Below are positions 32,738 through 41,296 of a DNA stretch of 64,000 nt, in pieces. The stretch is from RHKX01 sp046330285. GTDB lineage: Bacteria > Actinomycetota > Thermoleophilia > Solirubrobacterales > 70-9. Under the pieces are notes generated by a model. That model did no database searches. It worked only from the letters and a program-made list of their open reading frames with translations, and was not told the origin of the DNA. The stretch covers positions 372,001 to 436,000 of the forward strand of contig JAXLSX010000001.1 in NCBI GenBank assembly GCA_046330285.1, written 5' to 3'. How positions within the stretch are numbered: position 1 is the first letter of the stretch; every line of letters begins with the position of its first letter. A program made the position numbers and the translations under genes.

Positions 32738-33685
32738 TCAGTCCGGCAGGCCCGCGTTGTATGCCTCCGCCGCCTCGCGGATCCCCTCGCCGCTCGGGTG
32801 CCACGCCTTCCGGGCGTGGAGCAGATACCAGCCCGGATCGTGGCCGGGGAGCACCAGCGCCGCCAGCGCCCGCGGCAGGTAGGAGAGGGCCGTTAGCGCC
32901 CGAACCACCGCCGCGGACGCCGGGCCGTGGTGCTTGCGCATGTAGAGGTCGCGGTTGCGGTGGAACTCGACGACCCGCCGGCTGCCGGCCGAGCGGTCGT
33001 TGGCGAGCTGCTCGTGGTGAATGGCGCGCGCGGCGGGGACGTAGAGCGTCGGGTGGCCAGCGTAGCCGAGGCGCTTGCAGAAGTCGGTCTCGTCGGAGTA
33101 GACGAAGAAGTCGGGGTCGAGCCAGCCGACCTCCGCGGCGGCCGAGCGGCGGACGAGCATCGCCGACGACTGCGCCCAGCCGACCCGCCGCGTCTCACTG
33201 CCGCCGCTCTCGGTCACCAGCCAGCGGTGAACCAGCAGCGCCTGGGCGAGCGCGGTCCCGACGCCGGGCAGCCGCCAGGCGCACGGCTGCGGCGTGCCGT
33301 CGGGCGCCAGCAGCTGCGCTCCCGCGGCTCCGGCCGCGGGGTCGGCCCGGAGCGCGCCGAGCAGGGCCTCCGCGCAACCGGGCAGCACCTCCGAGTCCTC
33401 GTTGAGCAGCAGGCAGAACTCGCCCTTCGCCGATTCGAGCAGCAGCGAATCGTTCAGCGCCTTGCCCTGGCGCCGCTCGGTGACGATCAGCCTCAGGTGG
33501 TCGCCGATCGCTCGCTCCCGCTGCGCGGTCTGGGCGATCAGGTCGACCGATCCGTCGTCGGAGGCGTTGTCGAGGACGAGGATCTCGTGCTCGACGCCCG
33601 CCGGATGGCAGGCGGCGATCGCGCGCAGGCAGGTGAGCAGGTGCTCTCGCCCGTTGGTGTTGACGACGCAGTAGCTGAGCTCCAT
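32738..33685 (-). CDS. Glycosyltransferase family 2 (rhamnosyltransferase-like)
   Basis: 315-aa GT-A fold enzyme. VLDNASDDGSVD binds the nucleotide sugar, LLLNEDSEV provides the Asp-x-Asp-type metal site, and GWLDPDFFVYSDETDFCKRL is the acceptor-side block typical of WbbL-like transferases. It is the only cluster gene on the minus strand here. Only 17 bp separate its ATG from the divergent gene at 33703. GACGAT lies 7 nt before the start as a possible -10 box. Confidence 0.9.
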   Translation of the reverse strand: MELSYCVVNTNGREHLLTCLRAIAACHPAGVEHEILVLDNASDDGSVDLIAQTAQRERAIGDHLRLIVTERRQGKALNDSLLLESAKGEFCLLLNEDSEVLPGCAEALLGALRADPAAGAAGAQLLAPDGTPQPCAWRLPGVGTALAQALLVHRWLVTESGGSETRRVGWAQSSAMLVRRSAAAEVGWLDPDFFVYSDETDFCKRLGYAGHPTLYVPAARAIHHEQLANDRSAGSRRVVEFHRNRDLYMRKHHGPASAAVVRALTALSYLPRALAALVLPGHDPGWYLLHARKAWHPSGEGIREAAEAYNAGLPD

Positions 33686-33702
33686 CGGGACAATCGTCGC
33701 CC

Positions 33703-34854
33703 ATGACGGCGCTCCGGGTCTCCCTCGTCGATCCCTCGGCGTTCACGCCGCCCTACGACCGCTCGCTCGCGGCCGCGCTCGCGCGCGCCGGCGCGGATGT
33801 CGAGCTGCTGACGAGCCACTTCCCCTATGGGCCCGTGCCGGCCGCCGCCGGCTATCGGGTCGAGGAGTGCTTCTACCGCCGCAGCTCCCGGCTCGACCCT
33901 TCCAGCCGCCTCCGCCTTCCGGTCAAAGGGCTCGAGCATCTCCCCGCGATGTTCGGCGCCCGCCGCCGACTCGCCGCCGCCGACGTCGAACACTGGCAGT
34001 GGACGACGCTGCCCGCCGCCGACCGCTTCCTGATCGGGCCCGACCCCGGCCACCCACGCGTCGTCACCCTCCACTACCCGTTGCCGAAGCCGGGTGACAG
34101 CCGCCGCCTCGAGCGCGAGCGCCGCTACCTCGACCGCTTCGACGCCGTCGTCGTCCACACCGAAGGAGCCGGCGAGCGCCTCCGCTCCGAGGTCGGGCTC
34201 GATTCGGCCAAGGTCGAGGTGATCCCGCACGGGCCGTTCGACTACCTGACCGAGCTGCCGAAGGAGGAGCCGCTGCCTGCGGAGCTCGCGGCGGTGGAGG
34301 GCCCGGTGATCCTCTTCTTCGGCCTGCTCCGCCCCTACAAGGGGATCGACACGCTGCTCGAGGCCTTCGCCGCGGTCGATGGGGCCGAGCTCTGGATCGC
34401 CGGAATGCCGCGGATGCCGGTCGAGCCGCTCCGGGAGCTGGCCGACCGGGCGCCGGGCACGGTCCGCTTCCTGCCGCGGTTCATCTCCGACCCCGAGATC
34501 CCGGCGCTGCTGCGACGCGCCGACGTCCTCGCGCTCCCCTACCGCGAGATCGAGCAGTCGGGCGTCCTCTACACCGGCCTCGCGTTCGGCAAGCCGATGG
34601 TGCTCGGCGACGTCGGCGGCTTCGCCGAGTTCGGCCGCCGGCACGACGCCGCCCGGCTCGTGCCTCCGGGCGACGCGACGGCGCTCGCGGCCGCCCTCAA
34701 CGAACTGGTCTCCGACCCGGCCGCGCGCGAGCGACTCGCCGCCGCCGCCGCCCGAGCTGTCGCCGAGTCGTACGGCTGGAACGCGATCGCGGAACGCACG
34801 CTGGCGCTCTACCAGCGCCTCCGCGACGACCGCGCGACACGCGGCAGCCGATAA
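33703..34854 (+). CDS. Glycosyltransferase family 4
   Basis: 383-aa GT-B enzyme. The N-terminal half begins LRVSLVDPSAFTPPYDRSLAAAL. The C-terminal half has the phosphate-binding ILFFGLLRPYKGIDTLL and the donor-site motif REIEQSGVLYTGLAFGKPMV (E-x7-E type). It probably adds a hexose to the growing lipid-linked repeat unit. It begins the second, plus-strand half of the cluster. Confidence 0.92.
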   Translation: MTALRVSLVDPSAFTPPYDRSLAAALARAGADVELLTSHFPYGPVPAAAGYRVEECFYRRSSRLDPSSRLRLPVKGLEHLPAMFGARRRLAAADVEHWQWTTLPAADRFLIGPDPGHPRVVTLHYPLPKPGDSRRLERERRYLDRFDAVVVHTEGAGERLRSEVGLDSAKVEVIPHGPFDYLTELPKEEPLPAELAAVEGPVILFFGLLRPYKGIDTLLEAFAAVDGAELWIAGMPRMPVEPLRELADRAPGTVRFLPRFISDPEIPALLRRADVLALPYREIEQSGVLYTGLAFGKPMVLGDVGGFAEFGRRHDAARLVPPGDATALAAALNELVSDPAARERLAAAAARAVAESYGWNAIAERTLALYQRLRDDRATRGSR

Positions 34855-34865
34855 TTCGAACCGAC

Positions 34866-36014
34866 ATGGGACTCGCCCGGAAGATCTTCTGGGGCTCGGT
34901 CGCGGGCCTCGTCCACACCCACGTCACCTATCCGGTGACGCTGGCGGCGCTCGCCCGGCTCCGCGAGCGCCGCGGCGGCCCGCCGCCTGAGCTCACACCT
35001 CCCGCCGAGCCGCCGCGGGTGTCGTTGATCGTCGCCGCATTCGACGAGGAGGAGGTGATCGCCGCCAAGGTCGCCGACGCCCTCGCCCAGGACCATCCGC
35101 GCGAGCGACTGGAGCTGATCGTCGCCTCCGACGGCTCCTCCGACCGCACCGTCGAGCTCGCGCGCGAGGCCGGTGCGGACATGGTCCTCGACCTTCCGCG
35201 CGGCGGCAAGATGGCAACCCAGAACGAGGCCGTCTCCCGTTCCAGCGGCGAGATCGTCGCCTTCAGCGACGCCAACTCGACCTGGGAGCCGGGCGCGTTG
35301 CGCGCTCTCGTGGCCGCCTTCGACGATCCCGCGGTCGGCTACGCCTGCGGCCGGGTCGAGTTCACCGACCCCGAGGGCGACAACGAGGAAGGCGCCTACT
35401 GGCGCTACGAGATGGCGGTCCGCGAGCTCGAGTCGGGGCTCGGCGGGATCACCGCCGGCAACGGCGGCATCTACGCCGTGCGCCGCGGCGCCTACCGCTT
35501 CCTCGACCCCTCGCGCAGCCACGACCTCTCGTTCCCCTTCGAGCTCCGCCGTGAGGGATGGCGCTCGGTCGACGTTCCCGGCGCTCGCGCGAGCGAGAAG
35601 ATGGTGCCCTCGATCGAGGGAGAGTTCGCCCGCAAGCGCCGGATGATGCTCGGGCTCGCCGACATCGTCATCGCCGACCGGATGTGGGACCCGCGCGGCT
35701 ACGGGGCGATGTTCGGCTACGAGATCCTCTCCCACCGCCTGCTCCGCTACGCGAGCCCGTTCCTCCACGTCGCCGCCTTCCTCGCGAACCTCACGCTGCT
35801 TCGCCGCGGCCGGATCTATCGCCTTGCGCTCACGGCACAGCTCGGCCTGCTCGGCGCTGCTGCCGCCGGGGACGCGCTGCCGGGTCCCGCCTCCCGGATC
35901 GGGCGAATCGCCCGCTACTACGTGTTCGTCACCGCTTCGATCGCCCTCGGGTTCCGCGACCGGATCAAGAACGGGGCTCCGGGCGCCTGGGACAAGTCGG
36001 AGGGAACGCGGTGA
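34866..36014 (+). CDS. Membrane-associated glycosyltransferase family 2
   Basis: 382 aa. The catalytic domain (about 50-280) has VSLIVAAFDEEEVI, VASDGSSDRT, the GGKMATQNEAV loop and SDANSTW as metal site, then GNGGIYAVRR and a Q/RxxRW-like KRRMMLG. Several hydrophobic segments lie after residue 285. This layout resembles processive or membrane glycosyltransferases (ExoM/BcsA-like cores). It starts 11 bp after the GT4 gene, and its stop overlaps the next GTG. Confidence 0.9.
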   Translation: MGLARKIFWGSVAGLVHTHVTYPVTLAALARLRERRGGPPPELTPPAEPPRVSLIVAAFDEEEVIAAKVADALAQDHPRERLELIVASDGSSDRTVELAREAGADMVLDLPRGGKMATQNEAVSRSSGEIVAFSDANSTWEPGALRALVAAFDDPAVGYACGRVEFTDPEGDNEEGAYWRYEMAVRELESGLGGITAGNGGIYAVRRGAYRFLDPSRSHDLSFPFELRREGWRSVDVPGARASEKMVPSIEGEFARKRRMMLGLADIVIADRMWDPRGYGAMFGYEILSHRLLRYASPFLHVAAFLANLTLLRRGRIYRLALTAQLGLLGAAAAGDALPGPASRIGRIARYYVFVTASIALGFRDRIKNGAPGAWDKSEGTR

Positions 36015-36682
36015 GCGAGGCCGACGCGGAGGCGATCGCCGCCTTCGCACCTCCCGCCGGCGACGAGGCGGAGCGCGGGCGCTGGGCCGCCGACCCCTTC
36101 GCGTCTCCGCATGCCGGCCTGCCGCGGGCGGCCGAGGTCGCGATCGCGGCGATCGCCCTCGTCCTGCTTTCCCCGCTGCTGCTAGCGGCGATGCTTGCGA
36201 TCACGCTCGAGGGCGGCGGCTCGGCGATCTACCGCCAGCGCCGGGTCGGACGCGGTGAGGCTGAGTTCGAGTTGCTGAAGCTGCGGACGATGAGCGCCGG
36301 GAGCGACCCGGTCGGCGCCGGCACGGCCGTCACCGGCGGCGATGCGCGGGTGACCCGCGTCGGGCGGATCCTCCGGCGGACGTCGCTCGACGAGGTTCCG
36401 AACCTCGTCAACGTGCTCCGCGGCGAGATGGCGCTGGTCGGCCCGCGGCCGACGATCCCGGCCCACCTCGCCTGGTTCCACCCCCATCAGCACCGGCGCC
36501 ACGCGGTCCGGCCCGGAATCACCGGCTGGGCACAGGTCAACGGCCGGGTCGGGATCAGCTGGGGCGAGCGGATCGAGCTCGACAACTGGTACGTCGATCA
36601 CCGTTCGCCGCGCCTCGACCTCGAGATCCTCCGCCGCACGCTCGCCCAGGTGGTCAGCGGTCGCGGCGTCGATGCGGACTAA
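36011..36682 (+). CDS. Initiating sugar-phosphate transferase (PglC/WcaJ bacterial transferase family)
   Basis: About 223 aa from GTG 36011 (GTGA overlap with the preceding stop). A single hydrophobic hairpin (about 38-60) precedes the catalytic core with YRQRRVG, FELLKLRTM, the Asp-Glu pair in RRTSLDEVPNLVNVLRGEM, VGPRP and RPGITGWAQVNGR. It transfers a sugar-1-phosphate to undecaprenyl phosphate to start the repeat unit. Together with the 4,6-dehydratase at 25638 this suggests a dideoxy- or amino-sugar as first residue. Confidence 0.93.
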   Translation: MSEADAEAIAAFAPPAGDEAERGRWAADPFASPHAGLPRAAEVAIAAIALVLLSPLLLAAMLAITLEGGGSAIYRQRRVGRGEAEFELLKLRTMSAGSDPVGAGTAVTGGDARVTRVGRILRRTSLDEVPNLVNVLRGEMALVGPRPTIPAHLAWFHPHQHRRHAVRPGITGWAQVNGRVGISWGERIELDNWYVDHRSPRLDLEILRRTLAQVVSGRGVDAD

Positions 36683-37250
36683 GGTGCGGCCGGTGACGAG
36701 CGAGCGCGGTTCCGAGAAGGAGGTCCGGATCAGGCCGTTCCGGCCCGAGGACTGGCCGGCGGTCCACCGCTGGTTCAACAACCGCGAGGCGATCTCGTCG
36801 CTGATGGAGGTGCGGCCCTCGTTCACCGAGGAGAACGCGAAGGGGTGGACGAACGCCGCGGTGAACGCCGACGGCGAGGACCGGAAGTGGGCGATCGAAG
36901 TCGAGGGCCTCGACGAGCCGGTCGGCTTCACCGCCCTCTACGGCCTCTTCCGCCAGACCGCCCCCGAGCTCGGAGCATTAATCGGGGACAACCCCGGCGC
37001 TCGCGGCGTCGGTCGCGAGGCCGAGCGCCTGACGGTCGCCAAGGCGTTCGAGGAGTTCGGTGCCCATCGCGTCTACGGCCGGATCCCTTCGTTCAACATG
37101 CCCGCGAAGAAGGCCGTCACCTGGCAGGGGTGGGAGCACGAGGGCACGATGCCCGGCCACATCCGCCGTCCCGACGGCGAGATGATCGACTGCGAGATCT
37201 GGGGGATCAGCGCCGACGGCTGGCGCGAGCGCTGGTCGGGCGGGGAGTAG
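36672..37250 (+). CDS. GNAT acetyltransferase (RimJ/RimL-like)
   Basis: 192 aa; the ATG overlaps the end of the sugar transferase gene by 11 bp (GTG 36693 is an alternative). GNAT features are IRPFRPEDWPAVHRW, the beta4/alpha3 region LGALIGDNPGARGVGREAERL and the later NMPAKKAVTWQGWEHEG. In this place it may acetylate an amino sugar, as PglD-type activities do, but that is inference. Confidence 0.82.
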   Translation: MRTKVRPVTSERGSEKEVRIRPFRPEDWPAVHRWFNNREAISSLMEVRPSFTEENAKGWTNAAVNADGEDRKWAIEVEGLDEPVGFTALYGLFRQTAPELGALIGDNPGARGVGREAERLTVAKAFEEFGAHRVYGRIPSFNMPAKKAVTWQGWEHEGTMPGHIRRPDGEMIDCEIWGISADGWRERWSGGE

Positions 37251-37356
37251 CCCGATCGCGGTCGAGCTGATCGCGGACGAGGGCGCGGCGGCGGTCGAGG
37301 ACGAGTTCTTCCGCAGCCGCGAGTTCCTGACCGCCGAGGGCGTCACCCACACCCTC

Positions 37357-38175
37357 GTGGCGAGCGCCGGCGGCAACGAGGTCGCGGTGCCGCTGCTCGT
37401 CCGCGAGATCCCCGGCAGCGACCGCCTCGACGCGATCTCGCCCTACTCCTACCCGGGCGCCAGGGTCAGCGGCGGACCTGTTGATCCGGCCACCGCCGGC
37501 CTCGAGGAGAGCGGCCTGGTCAGTGCTTTCGTCCGCGACCGCCTCGGCGACCCCGTCGCGTTCACGGGCGCAACCGACCGCTCGGTCGTCCTCGTCTCCG
37601 ACCCGTCGCAGTCGCGGAAGTCGCGGATGAGCGATCGCCAGCAGATCCGCAAGAACGACGCCGCCGGCTACGAGGTCACCTCACAACACGGCCCCGAGGT
37701 GACCGACGACGCCCTCGCCGGGTTCCTCTCCGTCTACGAGGAGACGATGCGCGTCGTCGATGCGACTGACCGCTACTTCTTCGGAGCCGAGTACTTCCGG
37801 GCCCTGCTCGCCTCGCCCCTGACCTGGCTGCTCTCGGTCACCGGCCCCGACGGCGACTGCGCCGCCGCGGGCCTGCTGGTCCGCAGCGACGGCTTCATCC
37901 ACTACTACCTCTCCGGCACCGCCGACGCCCACCGACGCAAGGCGCCGTCGAAGAACCTGATCGTCGCCTCGACGGACTTCGCGGAGGAGATGGGCCTGCC
38001 GCTCAACCTCGGCGGCGGCCTCAAGCCGGGGGACGGGCTCGAGGAGTTCAAGCGCGGCTTCGCCAACACGGAGCTCCCGTTCCGCACCCACGAGCTGATC
38101 TGCGACCCGGACGCCTACGCCGAGCTCAGCGCGGGACGGGAGGACGACGGCTTCTTCCCGTTGTACCGGAGGTAG
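37357..38175 (+). CDS. FemAB/GNAT-like acyltransferase domain protein
   Basis: At least 272 aa from GTG 37357. Contains RKSRMSDRQQIRKNDAAGYEV, VDATDRYFFGAEYF and HYYLSGTADAHRRKAPSKNL, the pattern of FemAB-like proteins found in exopolysaccharide clusters. Coding-type sequence clearly extends upstream in the same frame to about 37255 (VELIADEGAAAVEDEFFRS), with all third positions G or C. No ATG/GTG/TTG occurs there. GGGGAG at 37242-37247 precedes an ATC at 37255 by 7 nt. The real start may therefore be non-canonical, or a base may be wrong. Confidence 0.8.
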   Translation: MASAGGNEVAVPLLVREIPGSDRLDAISPYSYPGARVSGGPVDPATAGLEESGLVSAFVRDRLGDPVAFTGATDRSVVLVSDPSQSRKSRMSDRQQIRKNDAAGYEVTSQHGPEVTDDALAGFLSVYEETMRVVDATDRYFFGAEYFRALLASPLTWLLSVTGPDGDCAAAGLLVRSDGFIHYYLSGTADAHRRKAPSKNLIVASTDFAEEMGLPLNLGGGLKPGDGLEEFKRGFANTELPFRTHELICDPDAYAELSAGREDDGFFPLYRR

Positions 38176-38207
38176 GCCTGGTCCCGGGAGCGGCTGCCCC
38201 CGGGCCG

Positions 38208-39302
38208 CTACCCGATCTTTCTCGCGACCTTCTTGCGGATCTTCGGGACCAGCCTGTTCAGGGCCGCTCCGGCGCAGTCCGTGTAGTTGGTCGTTCCGTG
38301 GTTGAAGATCGTCTTCACCTTCACCCGCTCGCCCTTCGGCGTCTTCTGGCTCGGGCCGCCGGTCGACTTCAGGAACGTCGTGCCCTCGGGGGACACGCCT
38401 GAGATGTCGAGCTTCCAGGCGAGGTACTGGACGATGCTGCGCTGAAGCTCCTTCGAGGGCTTCTTGCGAGTGAAGTCCCCGATCGCCGCGACACCGGTCG
38501 TCTGGGTGTTGACGCCCTCGGCGTGGGCGCCGATGACGGCGCGCGACATTCCGCCGGCCCGGCCCTGGTAGACGTTGCCGAAGCGGTCGACGAGGGCGTT
38601 GTAGCCGATGTCGTCCCAGCCGTTGCCGTTGCGGTGGAAGCGGCAGATGCCGAGGACGATTCCCGGCGCCTCGGCCTCGCTGTAGTTGTTGGAGCTGACC
38701 GTGTGGTGGATGACGCCGGCCTTGATCCGGCCCATGTCCGGCTTGTCGCGCGGCTCGCAGCCGCCCTGCTTCTGCTTGGCGCCCCACTCGCGGCGGGTGA
38801 TGAAGTCGGGCTCGCGCGATGCCCGCCGCGCGGCGTCCGCTCCGCCGGCGACCGCGGTGTCACGCGTGATGTCGACGTAGTGGAGGGTGCCGCGGATCGG
38901 CCGGTTGCGGCTGCGGATCTGGAGCTGGTCGCTGCCGCCCGTGTAGACCGGGTCGCCATTGTCGGCCTCAGTCCAGCGTCCCCACTCGCCGCCGGTATCG
39001 CGGGCCCGGTACTCGTAGGCGTGGAGGTTGCCGGCGATTCCGGCGAGGTCGAAACGGTGGGGAGCCGTGATCGGCTCGCTCCGGTAGAGGACCGGGCCGT
39101 GGGCGCCGTATCCGCCCTCGCTCGCCGCCCGCTCGAGGTTCCTCGGGGTCGCGGCGCGGAGCTCGGTCGAGGGCGGGACCGGCTGCTCGAAGTCGACCGC
39201 CGCCGGGCGATGGGGCTCGGTCGAGAGCGCGGGCGCGACCGCCCAGACGAGGGCGCCGGCGGCCGCGAGCAGCAGCATGGAAGCGATTCGGCGAAGGGTC
39301 AT
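38208..39302 (-). CDS. Secreted N-acetylmuramoyl-L-alanine amidase (PGRP-like)
   Basis: 364 aa with a signal peptide (about 1-27). The N-terminal domain is unassigned and beta-rich. The catalytic domain (about 165-360) begins FITRREWGA and has the zinc-site blocks VIHHTVSSNNYS and GAHAEGVN. The HRNGNGWDDIGYNALVDRFGNVYQGRAGG core is typical of PGRP/amidase_2 proteins. A final DCAGAAL completes the site. It cleaves peptide stems from peptidoglycan outside the cell. It ends tail-to-tail with the acyltransferase gene. Confidence 0.93.
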   Translation of the reverse strand: MTLRRIASMLLLAAAGALVWAVAPALSTEPHRPAAVDFEQPVPPSTELRAATPRNLERAASEGGYGAHGPVLYRSEPITAPHRFDLAGIAGNLHAYEYRARDTGGEWGRWTEADNGDPVYTGGSDQLQIRSRNRPIRGTLHYVDITRDTAVAGGADAARRASREPDFITRREWGAKQKQGGCEPRDKPDMGRIKAGVIHHTVSSNNYSEAEAPGIVLGICRFHRNGNGWDDIGYNALVDRFGNVYQGRAGGMSRAVIGAHAEGVNTQTTGVAAIGDFTRKKPSKELQRSIVQYLAWKLDISGVSPEGTTFLKSTGGPSQKTPKGERVKVKTIFNHGTTNYTDCAGAALNRLVPKIRKKVARKIG

Positions 39303-39442
39303 CGAACTGTGAGCAGATCCTTACAGACCCGAACACGCGGGTCCGCAGGAAGTACCGCCTTCGCCGATGGTGACGGACGTCCCGCGGAGGGGACATGCCT
39401 GCAGGATTCGTTGCAAGCGGCCGTTCGCCGCCCGCGGGAGGA

Positions 39443-40198
39443 CTAGTAGGGGATGGCCTCGGGGCCGCGCCCGAGGTAGGCGTCGCGGAAGTCGCGGATC
39501 GCGTCGAGGGTCTTCGCGCCCTCGAAGGTGTCGCAGGTCATCATCTGCGTCCAGGCGGTGGTCGCGACCTCGTAGGGCATGTCCGGGTTCGGGAAGAGGT
39601 CGACGCCCGCTCGCGCGTCGTCGAAGACCCCCTTGAGCGCGAGCTGATCCTCCTCGGAGAGATCGGGGCTGTACTGGATGATCACCCGCCCGTGCTCGAG
39701 CGAGTGGACGTAGGCGCCGGGGCTCGGGTAGTCGAGGAAGGCGCCGTCGGCGAGCGGGATCGGGTAGTGGTCGCCCGAGGTCGGAGGGTTCGTGCCGTAG
39801 TCGGGGAGGTCGTCCTTCTTCGGGTCGAGGTGGGTGCTGCCCTCGTCCTTGAGGTTGAGCTGGAGCTCGCATCCGGCCGCCTTCGCGGCTGCGGTCAGGT
39901 CGCCGTTCTCGACGGCGGGCGGCGGCGTGCCGGCCCGGTCGTCGACCCGGATCCCGTCGGGCAACTCGCCGCCGAAGTCCGTGTTGACGTTGTCGCCGCT
40001 CGCCTGGGTCGAGCCGCCGCTCTCGGAGTCACCGCCGCCGGCCAGGGCGATCACGAGGCCGACGACGATCAGCAGCGCCAGCACGCCGGCGACGACGTAG
40101 CCGACGATCAGGCGCCGGCGGCCGGAGGCCTGGGCCTGCTGCTCGGCCTGCTCGCGTTCCCTGCGCAGGCGCTCCTTCTCCTCCTTGCGGCTTGCCAC
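39443..40198 (-). CDS. DUF3105 family membrane-anchored protein
   Basis: 251 aa. An Arg/Glu/Gln-rich cytoplasmic N-terminus (MASRKEEKERLRREREQ) is followed by a membrane helix (about 32-54), a Ser/Gly linker and the DUF3105 domain. The domain has YGTNPPTSGDHYPIPLADGAF, HSLEHGRVIIQYSPDL and TAWTQMMTCDTF. Function is unknown. GTG 40198 is chosen because TAGATT lies exactly 7 nt upstream. A longer start at 40231 would precede that promoter. It diverges from the phosphotriesterase-like gene. Confidence 0.85.
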   Translation of the reverse strand: MASRKEEKERLRREREQAEQQAQASGRRRLIVGYVVAGVLALLIVVGLVIALAGGGDSESGGSTQASGDNVNTDFGGELPDGIRVDDRAGTPPPAVENGDLTAAAKAAGCELQLNLKDEGSTHLDPKKDDLPDYGTNPPTSGDHYPIPLADGAFLDYPSPGAYVHSLEHGRVIIQYSPDLSEEDQLALKGVFDDARAGVDLFPNPDMPYEVATTAWTQMMTCDTFEGAKTLDAIRDFRDAYLGRGPEAIPY

Positions 40199-40205
40199 GG
40201 CGCGG

Positions 40206-40244
40206 AATCTAGCGGAACGCCGGTTCGGCACCCTCGGTTAGGGT
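40206..40244. promoter_or_regulatory. Divergent -10 boxes for two leaderless genes
   Basis: On the minus strand TAGATT (40206-40211) is 7 nt before GTG 40198. On the plus strand TAGGGT (40239-40244) is 6 nt before ATG 40251. The two genes are only 52 bp apart, so each promoter's -35 region overlaps the other's core. Confidence 0.45.
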
Positions 40245-40250
40245 GCGCGC

Positions 40251-41240
40251 ATGGAGAGGGTCGAGACGGTCACCGGCGCGGTCGACGCGAGCGAGCTCGG
40301 GACCACGCTGATCCACGAACACCTGCTGGCGCGGGACGAGGCGGTCCACGCTCAGTGGCCGGACGCGCCGACCCTCGGCGGCGACCCGCCCGCCGCAATC
40401 GAGCCCGGCGGCGAGTACCGGATGGCGGTCGAGGCGGCCCGCGCGGCGCTCGAGCTCGGGGTCCGGACGATCTGCGACCCGACCGCGATGCTGCTCGGCC
40501 GCGACGCCGGCTTCATGCGCCGGGTGTCGGAGGAGACCGGCCTGCAGGTGGTCGCCTGCACCGGCATCTACACCTACGACCACCTGCCCACCTTCTTCGT
40601 CTCCCGCGATCCCGACCAGATCGCCGACCTGTTCGTCGCCGACATCGAGACCGGGATCCAGGGGACCGGCGCCAAGGCCGCCTTCATCAAGTGCGCGGCC
40701 GACGAGCCGGGGCTGACCGAGAACGTCGAGAAGGTCCACCGCGCCGCCGCCCGCGCGCACCTGCGGACCGGCGCGCCGATCATGGCCCACTCGCGCCCGG
40801 CCAGCGACACCGCTCCGCGGCAGATCGAGATCTTCGCCGAGGAGGGGGTCGACCTCGACCGCGTCCAGATCGCCCACTGCGGTGACAGCCCCGACGCGGA
40901 CTACGTCGAGCGGCTCCTCGACCGTGGGGTCCGCGCCGGGCTCGACCGCTGGGGGATCGAGATGTACCTGCCCTACGAGCAGCGGATGAAGGTGACGCTC
41001 GAGCTGCTCGAGCGCGGCTACGCCGAGCGCCTGTTCCTCTCCGCTGATTCCTGCGCGACGATCGACTGGTTCCCGCCGGAGGCGGCAGCCGCGCTCGCCG
41101 AGGCGGGCATGGTCCGCGACTGGACGATCCGGATGACCCCGGAGCGGGTCGTGCCCGACATCCGCGAGGCCGGCGTCTCCGACGAGCAGATCGAGACGAT
41201 GCTCGTCGCGAACCCCGTCAGCTGGCTGACCGGCGTCTAG
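40251..41240 (+). CDS. Phosphotriesterase-family metal-dependent hydrolase
   Basis: 329-aa TIM-barrel amidohydrolase. All binuclear-site ligands of the phosphotriesterase family are visible: His22 and His24 (IHEH), the carbamylated Lys147 (FIKCAAD), His180 (MAHSRP), His209 (IAHCGD) and Asp266 (LSADSC). Members act on lactones, esters or phosphotriesters; the natural substrate here is not evident. A TAGGGT box 6 nt before ATG suggests a leaderless message. It converges with metF over a hairpin. Confidence 0.9.
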   Translation: MERVETVTGAVDASELGTTLIHEHLLARDEAVHAQWPDAPTLGGDPPAAIEPGGEYRMAVEAARAALELGVRTICDPTAMLLGRDAGFMRRVSEETGLQVVACTGIYTYDHLPTFFVSRDPDQIADLFVADIETGIQGTGAKAAFIKCAADEPGLTENVEKVHRAAARAHLRTGAPIMAHSRPASDTAPRQIEIFAEEGVDLDRVQIAHCGDSPDADYVERLLDRGVRAGLDRWGIEMYLPYEQRMKVTLELLERGYAERLFLSADSCATIDWFPPEAAAALAEAGMVRDWTIRMTPERVVPDIREAGVSDEQIETMLVANPVSWLTGV

Positions 41241-41255
41241 ACAACCGCGCTGCTC

Positions 41256-41272
41256 GCAGCCCTCCGGGCTGC
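41256..41272. terminator. Terminator hairpin between convergent genes
   Basis: Perfect GCAGCCC/GGGCTGC stem with a 3-nt loop, lying between the stop of the phosphotriesterase-like gene and the stop of metF. It can serve both strands. Confidence 0.5.
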
Positions 41273-41296
41273 TCGGCTGCTTGGTCCAGGCCGGCT

